Below are positions 1-12,097 of a DNA stretch of 64,000 nt, piece after piece (the first letter of the stretch is position 1; each line of letters opens with the position of its first letter). Below the pieces are notes generated by a model. That model was not told the DNA's origin, ran no database searches, and worked only from the letters and a program-made list of their open reading frames with translations. This DNA is from Liolophura sinensis. Lineage: Eukaryota > Mollusca > Polyplacophora > Chitonida > Chitonidae. The stretch is taken from assembly GCF_032854445.1 (NCBI RefSeq), contig NC_088295.1:11953385-12017384 (forward strand), read 5' to 3'. The position numbers and the translations under genes are program-made.

Positions 1-1828
1 GCTTGCTCCCCAGTAGGACATGTAGTAAAGTTTTGGAAGTTGATTACTAACCTCCCATGCTTGTCCACTTACTCGACTGTCTAAAGTCCTAAGAAACGAC
101 ACTGTTAAAATCCTGATCACTCGATCACCCAGGCAAAAAATGGGTTGTGAATTTTTAATATTGAGAAAGGTCTAGTTGAAAGCCAAAAAGACACCCATAG
201 TAAAATCCCTGTATTGTAACGGTGCCTTGCAGCATGGGCAAAATCAGGTGAATTGCATGCGTGAATGCAGGGTTTTAATTTAAGCCAAAAGTCAAATTAG
301 ACACAAGTTCACTGTGCCTGACACAAAAAGATTTGTCTTGAGCGGAAAGCTCTGTTCCAAAATACATATTTTACTATGAATAGCTTCTCGGCTGTGAACT
401 AGACCTTACCCAATATTAAAAGATCACAGCCAATTTTTTGACTAACTCTTGCTGTTGAGCAAAGCTGGCCTCATTTCACTTTGCCAGGTTAAACAGTGTC
501 CATGTGTTTCCATTATGAGTTGAGATTTCAAATTAATTACTCATTTTGTGAGATAATCATTGTAGGATGTTCAAGGAAATTTTGTAAACATAGCAGCTGT
601 CAGCGTCTTTTGACGGCAAGATACAGAATTTTCCGTGATCCAATTCTTTTGGCCACGCTGTACTTTTAGAACACACTTAATCACTCGAACCTGAAACGTT
701 GAGAATTGTGTGGCTCTGGTTATTACCAGGGCGAAACGCTGACAAATCTTGGACACAGGCCTATACCTTCAAGGACAAGTCGCTCAAGCCACAGCTGAGG
801 TTCTTCGTGTAGCCCACTTATGTAAATCCCCTAGTTTCTGTATTGTGAATTAAATTAATTCCTTTGCTATCAAAAGAACACCATGAAGAGCCACTTTTAT
901 GTTGGCAGCCACCATTGTGTTACTCTCATTTCACATGTATCAGAAGCCCCCATATGTGCCCATTCTGTTGGCATAGAAAGATACTGTTAGGTAGATGCCA
1001 AAATTTAAAACGGTTAGTCAGGTGTGTGGATGCCTTTTCTCCCAGTCAAAACTCTTTGCTAGGGATGCTGAGAAAACTTTGGATAGAAACTGTATCTGTT
1101 TACTGATACATTGTTGTGAAGTGGAAACAATGGTAGTGGCCCTAGGAAGGGCAGGTGTATTCCTAAATGGATACAGGGAAGTTCACATACAAGGACAAAA
1201 CTGATATGTTCCATCTTTTAATCTTCATGCAACACAACATGATTTTCACTCTCTTCCTAATGTATGAATGTTTTGAACTGTAAATTAGGGCAAAGCTGGG
1301 CTGAGGCTCACTTCAACTTGGGTGCTTACACTCTTCATACTTTTAGTCAAGCATGTACATTGAATGATGTGTGGAAAACTGAATAAATATTTGATCCTTC
1401 ACACGAAGGAAGAATCCTCTAAATCTCACAAAGTTAAATTAAAACAAAGGAAATTTAGGAAAATGAAAACAGATTTCTCAGTATACATGTTTTTTTACGA
1501 AGTCAGGAGAGGTTCAGCTTCACTCTCTCAAAAGTATCGGCTGGACAGGAATGTGGTTATATTGTGACATGTTCGTCCCCTCTGTACGGGACCTGAAAAT
1601 GCTAGCACAAAACTGTTGACTTAAATTATGCCATAGTACTCGTAAAATGTTTAACAAATGTTTTATTATAAAGACTTTTGAGACTTGCTAGGGGTAGCTG
1701 TTTCTTAGATTCCCTGTTCGTTTTAACAGTGATTTTCTAGTTAAGAATGGCTCGTAAGAATTTTGAGTTGCTCTTTGCAGGACATTTATATTTATGGCCA
1801 ATGACAAATACTCTGCATGATTCAGGAA
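1..1828. other. Upstream flank of the HELZ-like mini-gene, no gene recognised
   Basis: AT-rich DNA with only short, unconvincing open frames. It should contain the promoter and any 5' non-coding exon of the gene starting at 1829. The sequence just before that ATG ends in a splice acceptor (AG at 1824-1825), so at least one upstream exon is expected, but I cannot place it. No repeat, SINE or RNA gene was recognised here. Confidence 0.5.
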
Positions 1829-4800
1829 ATGGATAGACAGTTAGAAGGTCGTGCTGCAGAGTTCTTTCAGCATCAGAAGTATGCGGAAGCTGCTGATGTC
1901 TACACTCAATGCCTTGAGGTGGCCAAGGAACAGAATGACAGAACCAACCTGCTTCTGAACAGAGCTTCCTGCTACCTTAAACAGGTATGAGCAAAATAGT
2001 TCATTGCAATGTGAAGGGAGCTAAGTTTCATCAGTGTGAAAATTGAAATGTTCATTCAGGCAAATTTTTGGATAAAGCAGTGTGAAGGAAATATAACCTA
2101 ACGTAGTTGTACATTCTACTATGTCTACAAAAATCCTCCATGGAAACGAGCCTGTTAATGAATAACAATTAGTTGAAACAGAATCACCAGGTTGTATCCA
2201 TTGGTGTGAACCTACAACCTACAATTAAGCATTATTAATCACGCTACTCTGCTCATGTGGAAATATTCATTTATCATTCATAATTTAAATCACTGCTGCG
2301 GATTTCTTGCAAATCTTGATTATTTTTTCTTTTAATTTCAGTCACTGTATGCAGAAGCCTTGGGAGACTGTGATGAAAGTATGTGAACAAGAACTTGAAT
2401 ATTCTTTTGTGATTGTCATGCTCTGCTCATAAAAATACTGAAACATCTGCCTCATTCTAAAACAGGGGCCTCCGTGGCTCAGTCGGTTAGCGCGCTAGCG
2501 CAGCGTAATGACCCAGGAGCCTCTCACCAATGCGGTCGCTGTGAGTTCAAGTCCAGCTCATGCTGGCTTCCTCTCCGGCCGTAAGTGGGAAGGTCTGCCA
2601 GCAACCTGCGGATGGTCGTGGGTTTCCCCCGGGCTGTGCCCGGTTTCCACCCACCATAATGCTGGCCGCCGTCGTATAAGTGAAATATCCTTGAGTACGG
2701 CGTAAAACACCAATCAAAAAAAAAAAAAAAATCATTCTAAAACAAGTGCTCTTTTTATGCCCTGTTGCAATTCTGTTTTAAGTATGTTGCAGAAGGGAGG
2801 GTGATAGTGTAGGCACAAGTTCAGGATGTGTCAAGGTAGTGACATTCACATTTTTAATAGGGTTACCTTAACAGACTGGCGTTGATTTTATGATTGATCA
2901 AGTTGAGGGTCTCTGTTTACCTTGTAGATGTCAGCCTGAACAACTAATCAGCATAGCTCTACAAATAAAACAAGCTGGACTGTAGCCCTCTAAAGTTTTC
3001 ATACTTTGGTAATGATTGACTAGCAATCAGATAAGGATGGAGTGTAACAGCTATGTTGCATTGTTGGGTTGAGATGCCGTGTTCCTGCCAATGGCAATTT
3101 AGATCCATGCTTATGTTTGAGTTTACGGATGGCACTAGTTGTGGATTTATGTTTTCAAGACGCTGAGAATTTTTGTTGGAGTTACAAGCTGATGCCCACG
3201 AAGGCCATTACATGTATTTGTACAGTAGACTCTCTGTAAACCAACCGTACTCGGGCCCGAACAAAAATGTCGCTTTGGACAAGATGTCTGTGTATTAAAT
3301 ATGGGCAAGTAGCCTACAACAACAACATGTGTATTGTGCATACATATACGTTTAAATAAACTTGTTAAAAAGCACAGTGATGCATAGCAACAAACTATGG
3401 AAAGAAGCTGATCTGTGCTTAACTTTAGTACACACGCATAATTGCTTTACAAAAATTGAACTTTGTCACTCAAGTTCCTTTCCACACAGCGACGCTTTGT
3501 TGGTCTAATGGCCATTGTCGGATGTTGTCAGGGCATTAGCATGGAAAATTGTGACGGCAACTGTTTGAGGCATTTTTATTCAGCCACTGAGCTACTTGGT
3601 GTCAAACCCATCTTTCACTCACAGAGTGACTAAACTCTGATCTCCGCAGGAGGTATGGTACAGTATCAAGACAGGTGATCACCGCTTGCTGAAGTAGGCA
3701 AGAGTTCACATAAGCAGATTATCTCCCTTCCCACTGATCTTCAGTCACCTGGAGAGGTGGCAAGTTGAAGCCAAATTCGGACTCCGTCGGACGTCGTGTG
3801 ACACACTGTGTCGGATTAGACAAGACAGATTAACACACACTGGAAATGTTTGTACTACAAACCACTGTCAGTGTTCAGAATAGACAAGAGTTGGTTTACT
3901 GAAGGCAAATAACATTACTATCAAATGGAGCAGAAAACAGATCATGAAATGTTGTCGGTTTTAACATGATTTCAGCTAATTAAGGTGCCGGTGTTGGGAT
4001 AGTCCACTGTAGCTGTAATTCTGACTTCTTTGTATCAAAAATACTTCTAAGTTTTGTTATAAGTTCAAATCATTTCAGTCATAAATTTATCAAATCTTCA
4101 TGTGTATTGAGACCATATTCTTTTTATTTCAGTTTTAAAAGATGACGAAGTGAATGAAAAGGCTTTGTGGAAGAAGATAAAGGTGTTGTGTTTTCAAGGG
4201 AGTTTTCATGATGCCCACAACCTGGCCACTGACTGGATACAGAAAGATCCCGAGGTGAGTATAGATAATTAGCTGTGGTTGTATCTGTGGAGATGTATCG
4301 AAAATGATGGACCAAATTCCTTGAAACCACAGGTCCCCTGATTAAGTGTTAGTCAGGATATCTGGCCTTGTGCTTCCCATATGCACGATTTTAGTTGACT
4401 TCATTGGTCTTGTGACTGCAGTGTCTCTAAAACTGCTGGGACATAAGCATGCTTTCTTACTGATGAAGGAAGAAGGGATTTCGTCTTCAGAGTAGAGGCT
4501 TGTCAAATTGGGTGGCAGAGCATCGTAACTTATGTATTGGTTGGTTTTTTATTGGTCTCCTGAACATGTAACTTCATGTTCATTAGTTCACTTACAGGAG
4601 CAGCAGCTTGCCCATGGCTAGATAAGAGTTCTAATATTCTTTAAAGAGATTATACTGGAAAATGATCATAAATTTTCTGTTCAAGCCATTCAAACTGAAT
4701 TTTCCGTATTTTTCTTCTAATAACCAAACATGCTGGCTTGGTATTATGCAAATCTATTTTTTGTTCAAATTTTAAAGAAATATGAGAACAAAAACTAATA

Positions 4801-6506
4801 AGCATTACCGTATGTTTATGTAGATTGTTTGTGAATAATGGATGCTTACTTTTCATTTCATTCACGGGAAAGCCTGTTGTGGCATGACACAACAGAAAGA
4901 TTGAACATATGTAACCAATGTGTGTTATCTAGTTGATGTACTTAAAGCAACATTGATTACGAATCGTCTCATTCATGTTTTTGAGTGACAGTTCAGGACG
5001 TGTTTCCACCATATTGTTGAATACTTATGTTTTGCTGCACATCACAGAAAAGTGCCGGAAAACATGACCTTCTATCCTAATTCATTTTCAAATATGTATG
5101 CAAAACATATTTAATTGATTCATGATGTATTCGAGTCCCGAAATAGAAATCCTCAGGCATACCTTGTTTAAATATGTGATCATGTATAAGTCATAAGAGC
5201 AGCTACACATGCATTGAAGCTCCTAATTTATTTTCAGAATGCATTAGCTGCAAAGGAATTAAGACGTCTTGAAATAGTCATGGGTTGCTTCAAAGACAAG
5301 GTAACGTAATCCTGATGTCTTTTTCCTCTGGCCCCACTGCTATGTTGAGAAATATGAACTTTTTTGGATCATTAGCCAGTATCTACCCTCAATGCACCAG
5401 TAATGTTCTCAGATATTGGATATGACAGTTCAGTTGTCCAGTAACAGCTCACTTATGTACACCGTCATTTGTGTGAATCTGGTTTAATTGTCATCAAATG
5501 TAACTTATTTGTGTTTTAATATTTTAACTTTGATAGCACAAAACCTTCACCACCAACATTAAATTTGATGACATTGACTATAAATCAACTACAATTTGTA
5601 TAGCGTATGTGTATGAACATTGTCAATGATTTAATTACTTACCACAAGTCAGAAAATAAAACTGATTCTCATTAACCATTTTGTTTCTCATTAACCATTC
5701 TCATTTTCTTATGCCATTCTGATTAATGTTCATGTACATGCATTTGTATATATACAGGAAGCAGAAGTGGGTGAACAGAATGCTGAAGGCACAGAGTCCA
5801 ACAGCTCAGCTAGGTCATACTCCTCTGTGGCTGCTTCTGCCAACTCTAACAATAGTTCCCCACAATATTCAGCTGTAGTTTCAGGCGCTCAACATGGACA
5901 CCAGTCCCAAAGTGTCCCATCCCCTAGCAGGTATTGGAAATTACTTCACAGGTTACACAGCAGTATTTTTGTGTTTTCCCGGGGTTATGTTATCACCCTT
6001 GTTGCACTTTTGACTGAAGGGCATTGTTGTAGCCATGTTGAACTGTCAGTTACAGAAATGTCAGTGTGATGTATTGTTATAGAAGTGAGATAATGTCTAT
6101 CTCTGCTCTCGAAGGAAGCTTTCGGAAGTGAATGTTGTCAGGCAATGATTTACAGAAATTTGACCAATTTTCTTGTAGCAAGAATTAATATTTGGCTTCA
6201 TAGCATTATATCTCCAAAAATACTACAAAAAACTCAACCACACTAATGGTTGATTTACTTTTGGGCCTGCGACTACTACTTTCTAACCTACTTATTGTGA
6301 AGAGCTGGTCTTACCTGTTTTATATCTGTATATGCTTGTGTGTTTTTGTGCAGTAAATGTTGAAACTGAAGTTAAGTCACAATTACATGCCATTGCAAAG
6401 GTATTGTCATTCATTGTGTTTTACATTTTCTACTTGCAGGGAAGGTCACACCTCTCAGAGCCTTAACCCATTAGCCACAGAGTTTGTCCCCAGATGGCAG
6501 CACTAG
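1829..6506 (+). CDS. Short HELZ paralogue: TPR-like domain plus C-terminal PAM2 motif (205 aa)
   Basis: Model: join(1829-1984, 2342-2378, 4133-4254, 5238-5300, 5758-5930, 6440-6506). All junctions are GT-AG, phases close, and TAG is at 6504-6506. The first four exons have exactly the sizes and phases of HELZ coding exons 1-4 at 12098-13776 (156, 37, 122, 63 bp). The proteins match closely: 49 of 52 residues in exon 1 and about 27 of 41 in exon 3, the latter including [14 protein letters not shown]. This part is the HELZ N-terminal TPR-like helical repeat, a protein-binding module. Exon 5 is a Ser/Asn/Gln-rich linker unlike HELZ exon 5. Exon 6 ends in SLNPLATEFVPRW, which fits the PAM2 consensus (L-N-x-x-A-x-E-F-x-P) for the MLLE domain of cytoplasmic poly(A)-binding protein. 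Zinc finger and helicase are absent. An AATAAA at 7517 supports an independent transcript. A role as a HELZ/PABP competitor is inference. Expression is not shown by sequence. Confidence 0.75.
2465..2731 (+). mobile_element. tRNA-derived SINE, near full length, with 13-bp target-site duplication
   Basis: The head has a tRNA-like A box (GTGGCTCAGTCGGTTAGCGC) and a B-box-like GAGTTCAAGTCC. A conserved body follows (GGAAGGTCTGCCAGCAACC, then the block around CATAATGCTGGCCGCCGTCG), and the copy ends at AACACCAATC plus poly-A. The perfect 13-bp repeat TCATTCTAAAACA flanks it at 2452-2464 and 2732-2744, so this is a fairly recent LINE-mediated insertion. It lies in intron 2 of the mini-gene. Layout fits mollusc tRNA-SINEs; the exact family name needs a library search. 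Confidence 0.92.
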
Positions 6507-7516
6507 TATTTCCACATCCCTGAGATTAGAAAACACTTCATGATCTTGGTCAAAGTTTTATATTATGCATTTCCTCATGGTAAAGCAATGCAAAACAAAG
6601 GATGCTGGTACATGATGAGCCAGTCCCTGGATCGGTTTGAAACACGAAACCAGACATTTACTGTTGGCTCGCTGGCTTTCCTTTCTTCAGTGTGAGATCT
6701 TTTCCTCATGTTTTGACAGTCTGCATGTCACGCATTAACTTTTCAAATCACAAGTCCGCATGCTTGTTAACAGTGTACTGATTTTAGTTTTTAAGAATTC
6801 CCAACAAAAAAGATGTAAGAGTGTGTCCTAGTCCACAATTTAATTCCAAGACTAATGAAATCTGCTGCCGCTTATTTGACAGACTTCTTGGCAGGACAAG
6901 TCTATTCATGTGTGACATGTGATGTCAAGTCTTTTGATTTTACAACTGAGAATTCTCTTTACCTTCCTTTCAAACATTGCTCTTTTTGGTTGTCAGTTTT
7001 ACAAAAATATTGTTGTGTGACTAGTGGAAATGACATTTTCCTGTCGTCCAAAATGGGAATGAGACACATTTTAGGTATGACCTTAGATGATTTTATTCTG
7101 TATTTTAAATTTTAAGTTTGTTTTAATTTCAAAATTTCTTGTATTAAGAGAATGGCCGTGGGCATTGATACTGTCATAAACCATCTGCTTCCAAATTGTT
7201 ACTTTCTGTGACATTTTAATTTACTTGTCCTAATAAGGTATTGGTATCTCTATGAGATATTTCTGATGCTGGGGAATATTCTGGACAGTTGGCCTGGCTA
7301 TTCCTGTGAATTTAAGGCTAGCTGTTGCAGCTAACTGCCCCTGCCTGTAGGTAGTCAAACCTCTGTGATATCAGACAGGGAAGCCGACTTCTACTTGATA
7401 ATTCATGCCTTTGTAACATGGATACCACCAGTACACTGGTTCATCTAGACTGGACTTTTTAATCTAAGGCTTAAATTTAATTTTGGGGCAATATATACCC
7501 TAAAATGAAGCAATGG

Positions 7517-7522
7517 AATAAA
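7517..7522 (+). promoter_or_regulatory. Candidate poly(A) signal of the HELZ-like mini-gene
   Basis: AATAAA about 1 kb after the TAG at 6504, followed by an A-rich stretch. It is the first canonical hexamer downstream that looks well placed and would give a ~1 kb 3'UTR. Position-based inference only. Confidence 0.4.
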
Positions 7523-7732
7523 GTGTTGAAAAAAAATTTAAAAAAGACTTGTTTGTTGCGTATCACAAAATAATTGCTTTGTATTTTCAATCAGTTGGAA
7601 ACATAAATGATTCTAAGATTCAAGGCTTGGTGGCTGTATCACAACCCAGTCAGTATTCGGTGTGAACTGTACCTCATTTCTCTCTGAAAGAAAATGTTCT
7701 TTATATGACATCAGGCGGACAGGAAAGCATGT

Positions 7733-7984
7733 GAACCTGTGGCTCAGTTGGTTAGCGTGCTAGTGCAGTGTAATGACTCGGGTGCATCTCACCAATTCGG
7801 TTGCTGTGAGTTCAAGTCCAACTGGCTTCCTCCCTTTCCGTATGCGGGAAGGCCTTCCAGCAACCTGCAGACGGTCGTGGGTTTCCCCCAGGCTCTGCTG
7901 GTTTCCTCCTACTATATTGCTGGTTGCCATCATATAAGTGAAATATTCTTGAGTATCGGCATAAAACACAATAAATAAATAAAT
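7733..7984 (+). mobile_element. tRNA-derived SINE, same family, diverged
   Basis: The head matches the copy at 2465 (GTGGCTCAGTTGGTTAGCGT) and runs through the body with GTCGTGGGTTTCCCCCAGGC and the TATAAGTGAAATATTCTTGAG block. It ends in an AATAAATAAATAAAT tail. Intergenic, between the mini-gene and HELZ. Confidence 0.9.
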
Positions 7985-9399
7985 CTTAATGGAGTTATTT
8001 CCTCTTGAAGCAGTGGTTCTATTTCTCAGTTACAGAGATAAATATTGTATATCACCTGAAGTTTGGTTTGGGAAAACACACTTTCAGAAGGACATGAAAG
8101 CTTTAAAATGATAATTTTGATGCCAACACTTTCTGATAAATTAACCAAATTAACTTAGTGGCCCAGTAAGGTGTATGGATCAGTCAGAATCAAATCAGTC
8201 ACTTGAAAAAAGATAAGCTGAAGGTGAAATACAGTACTGATATTGTATGGACCACAAAATGTTAAAAAAATCAGTAACGCCAGGACGGTACAGTATAAAT
8301 AGTTCTATTGTTTATTCAAAACTTTTGCTTTTTTATTACTATGGATTACACATGTTGGAGCTTTCACACATCTATATACCTGTGTATTGGCCTAAACAAC
8401 AAAACGCAAAAACTGGCTTTTAGCTTTACCATATTCACTGATGTGGAATTTGCCTAAAACTTTATACTGTCAGATTTTGCTTTACCCTATGTATTTCAAT
8501 GGCAACAAAACACATAATCCTGAGGCGCGAGGTATGAGGTAACTAGCCAAAGGAAAGATGTGATCAACCCAGGCCACCATCAATCCATTTGATGCATCAA
8601 TACCAGGTTTTTTGCTGGAGCCTGCTTATAGCTGCTTACAGTTCAACCAATGAAATAGCATTGCAGGTTTGTATTTACGGAGTCGCGTAAACTTACAGCA
8701 GAATAAAAAATACTTGAATCCAAACACCCCAAATTATTCTGTAACTCCTGGGTTCCTGTGTGAATTAGTAGGCCTGTACACATGTAGTGTAGACGAAGAA
8801 TGGTCAGAAAATAGGCATGTACCTGTTGTGTGTTAGTTGTCGCACTGTAGGAGTTTAATGCAATTGGTGTTTTAAGTATTCCTGTTATCCTGAGGAAACC
8901 CCAACCTGACTGACACCGTCAATATATAATTAATGACAGGGAGGTGTCATATTTTTTAATCCCGTGAGTGGGCGCCAATTTGAAGCAGGGCCTCCAGGTG
9001 GTTAAGTCTATAACGTCAGCCTGTCATTAATGTGCCGTCATCGTGATGAGCTGGTTGTGGAATGAGCTTGACATCTGACGTCAATGAAATAGTGTTGAGT
9101 CCACTTTGTGGCGTTTGGCGGGTGCACATTAGCGTGATGAGTTATTAACCCATGAACAGTTCAATAATGAAGAAAAAAACCAAACTAAAACAGTATTCTA
9201 CAAATTCCTATACTTAGTTCTTTTGACACAAACACGGAGTCACTACTTACACAGTACAACTACACGCTTTGCCCTCAATCGGAAAAAGTTGGAAGAACAC
9301 TGCATTTTAGAAAATGTGGTGTTCTCAATGGCTTTGAGGGCAGGTTGCTTGTTATTTACGTCGTAAAAACATTGATTATTTACTTTACTACAACATATT
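7985..9399. other. Intergenic DNA, no gene; holds a 12-bp inverted repeat and a CRE-like site
   Basis: No convincing open frame. ATTAATGACAGG (8929-8940) and its exact reverse complement (9020-9031) are 79 bp apart. A perfect palindromic TGACGTCA lies at 9076-9083. The stretch from about 8.5 kb on is richer in CpG than the surrounding introns, so it may be promoter-proximal for HELZ. Confidence 0.4.
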
Positions 9400-9660
9400 T
9401 ATCTTCGCGAAAGTGAATAAATCATAGACGCTTGACCCGGGGAGGTAACAAGGGTCCACCCACAGTTCAACTAGAAGAAAACATTGCTGGGGAAGTTGGG
9501 TGGGGGGAGTATCCGTCTCAAAGGGAGGTAATGCAGTATGGAGATTACTGTTTTTCTCTCGCTTTATCGCGGGAAAGCGCGTACTTTCTACGTTGCACTC
9601 AGCTGACATCATTTCAGTGACATGGCGCAGTAAAATTAAACAGGATGCCATTCTAAAATG
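9400..9660 (+). promoter_or_regulatory. Candidate promoter and 5' non-coding exon of HELZ
   Basis: A CpG-richer patch containing TTTATCGCGGGAAAGCGCGT ends at a perfect splice donor (ATG|GTAAGT, GT at 9661). The HELZ start-codon exon begins at an acceptor (TATTTTGTAG, exon from 12059) with about 39 bp of 5'UTR before the ATG, so an upstream non-coding exon is required. This is the best donor I see between the mini-gene and HELZ. Inference; no TATA box or start site identified. Confidence 0.35.
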
Positions 9661-11038
9661 GTAAGTCTGCAAATAAGGAAGTAGCTGCTTTGCTAAGAAT
9701 ATATTAACAATAATTGCGATTCTGTAGTTACGTAGGTATTGTGTTCATTATGCTGGTTGAAAAATTCCATGCCTCTGTTATGAAAGATAGCCACGAATCG
9801 AAAGGTAAACAAAAATAGAGCCCGATGTGAGGTAAACAAAGCGGATGTGGCAACCACCTAAGCGTATACCCAGACAGTTCTGAGGAATCAGGACGCACTT
9901 TGGCTGGAAACATTCAGCTATTCCCATTAAATACCAGATATTTGTTTAGAAAAATAATAAAGCCGATTATATTTCCTGTCAAAATATTGAGGAAGTGGTT
10001 TGTTGTTGTTGCTCATAAGTCATACCATGTTGACATTTTGTAACGGGCATACATCAGTACATGTATGTATTGGTTCTAACTATATTCATCTATGCGAATT
10101 ATTTTTCATACTAGACTGTAGCATTATTAACCTGATCACACATTCAGATTTTCTTGGTTGTTCAATTTCCTAGACCTGGAATGGAGGGGTTTGGGGGAGG
10201 AGGGATATGTGTGCGGCAGGTTTTAAGCTCATTTGCATGTAACATGGTAAAGTGATGTCAGTGGGAACCCGTCGAATGACACCATTGTATTGACGTCAAA
10301 CGCTTGTTTCCCGGCTCATCCTGATGATGTCGCAATAAAGATAGTAGGACGTCACAGAAGAAAGTAAAACATTGTAAAATGTAGATATTGCGCTACAATC
10401 ATTTATTTACATAACAATGCCTCAGTGTCCTTCACACTTGGTCACGTCATGGGTTTAACAAATATGGTGCCTCTCCACTCATTGAGAATCCAGCTTTTGA
10501 GGATGGACGTTGGGGAGGTGCGTCATTGACTAACCAAAGCATCAACCTAGTCTTTACAACTGCTGAATGGGTGTTGGTTATGAATGTGTGTGAGAATTAT
10601 TAACATTGGCAAGATAGGAAGTAAACCAAGTATTTTTGATAAACTGTTCTGTCTTTCCAGTATGATCATATACAGCATGTACTATAGAATAAAGCCTACC
10701 AACACATACAATTTGTCAACAACTGAAAACTGTTTTTTGTCCATCCAACATTAAAATTAAGCAACTTGACTCATATCTTGGTGTCATTTATATCATGTTT
10801 GCTTGATTGTCTGCAATGGGACTCACTGGCCTACTAAAAGGAGAAACCATTGTGAAATAATAATACTGATATTGACTCGAGCCCTGGCAAAGATACCTGT
10901 TCCACTTCCGCAACAGTTTTGCTGAGGACAGGAAACTAACAGCCTTCTAGCATCTGCATGGTGTCATGGTTTACTCTTAAAGCTGCATGAAACGTAGACA
11001 TAGTGGGTGGGAAGTATGAGTTACAATACCATAAATAG
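9661..11038. other. Probable first intron of HELZ; CRE-like motifs, no gene
   Basis: No coding exon recognised. A second perfect TGACGTCA lies at 10291-10298. ACGTCA half sites occur near 10349 (reading GGACGTCACAG) and 10443 (reading CACGTCATGG). Together with 9076 this is four ACGTCA-type sites in about 1.4 kb, which is notable in AT-rich DNA. Confidence 0.35.
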
Positions 11039-11262
11039 AGGCCTCAGTGGTTGAACTGGTTGGCACGCCAGCGCAGCGCAATGACCCAAGAGCCTTCCTC
11101 TCCGGCTGTACATGGGGAATATGAATATCTGCTAGCAACCTGGTTGTAGGTACCGCCCTCCGCCCAGCTCTATGGGGTTTCCTTCCACCATAATGTTGGC
11201 AGCCGTCGAATAGGTGAAATATTCTTGATTCTGACCTGAAGCATCAGTGAAATAAATAAATA
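11039..11262 (+). mobile_element. tRNA-derived SINE, internally deleted copy
   Basis: Starts with a decayed head (AGGCCTCAGTGGTTGAACTG) and jumps from AATGACCCAAGAGCC to the CCTCTCCGGC body, so the B-box region is missing. It ends with GAAATAAATAAATA. It lies in the probable 5' intron of HELZ. Confidence 0.85.
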
Positions 11263-12097
11263 CTGTAAAGAGGAGCATGGAACTTTCCGAAAATGGAGAT
11301 GTTGAAACCTGGACAGAAAAAAAAAATAAAGGGCAAAAAAAGTTAATGCAAAATATATGGCTTGTTATCCACAAGAGAAAGAATGTCACCGATTACATAC
11401 ATGGTTCTTTAAGAAGAAATTGTTGTAGTCTCAAAAGGCTTTAGTGGACTCCAAGAGCACCATGTTATAAAGAGAATGATTTTTGCTGTTACTTGAAAGC
11501 ACAGAAAGCCATACATACCACAACAAAGTTTTACTGCATTGCTCATCTATGCAGTGTATATCAAGAAGATTTGTTAGGTACCTAGAGAGATGGGGTGATG
11601 ATGATTTTCAAAGACATTTTTGTCTCAATTTCCCAAGCAAACTCTTTTAAGTTTGTGCCTAAGTCTCCTGTAGGTTTCTCCCACAGACTCTTCCTAGTTT
11701 CTCCTACGCATGATACTAAACTGCTGTCATATAAGTGAAATATCTTGAGTACAACATCAATCAACAAGGAGATGAATGAGTGTTCTAACATATAAATGTT
11801 TCCGTTTGGAACTATAACCACATGCACTCATCATGGAAGCCATGTGGCTCTGAATTTGTCTGCACGCACTTACTTCACAGATTGTATACATATATTTTTT
11901 GATGGCCAATTTATCCCTCCATGGATGCATGGTTGATATTGGAATTGTAGCAGTTTGGAAGTCAGGAGGCATGTTCTTCATGAACAGATTTGTTAAAGCC
12001 CATCATGTACACTATAGGTGACCAAATATTTCAATATTGTTGTTTTCTATTTTGTAGACTGTAATGCTCATGACAGTTAAACATGACTTAAAAGGTG

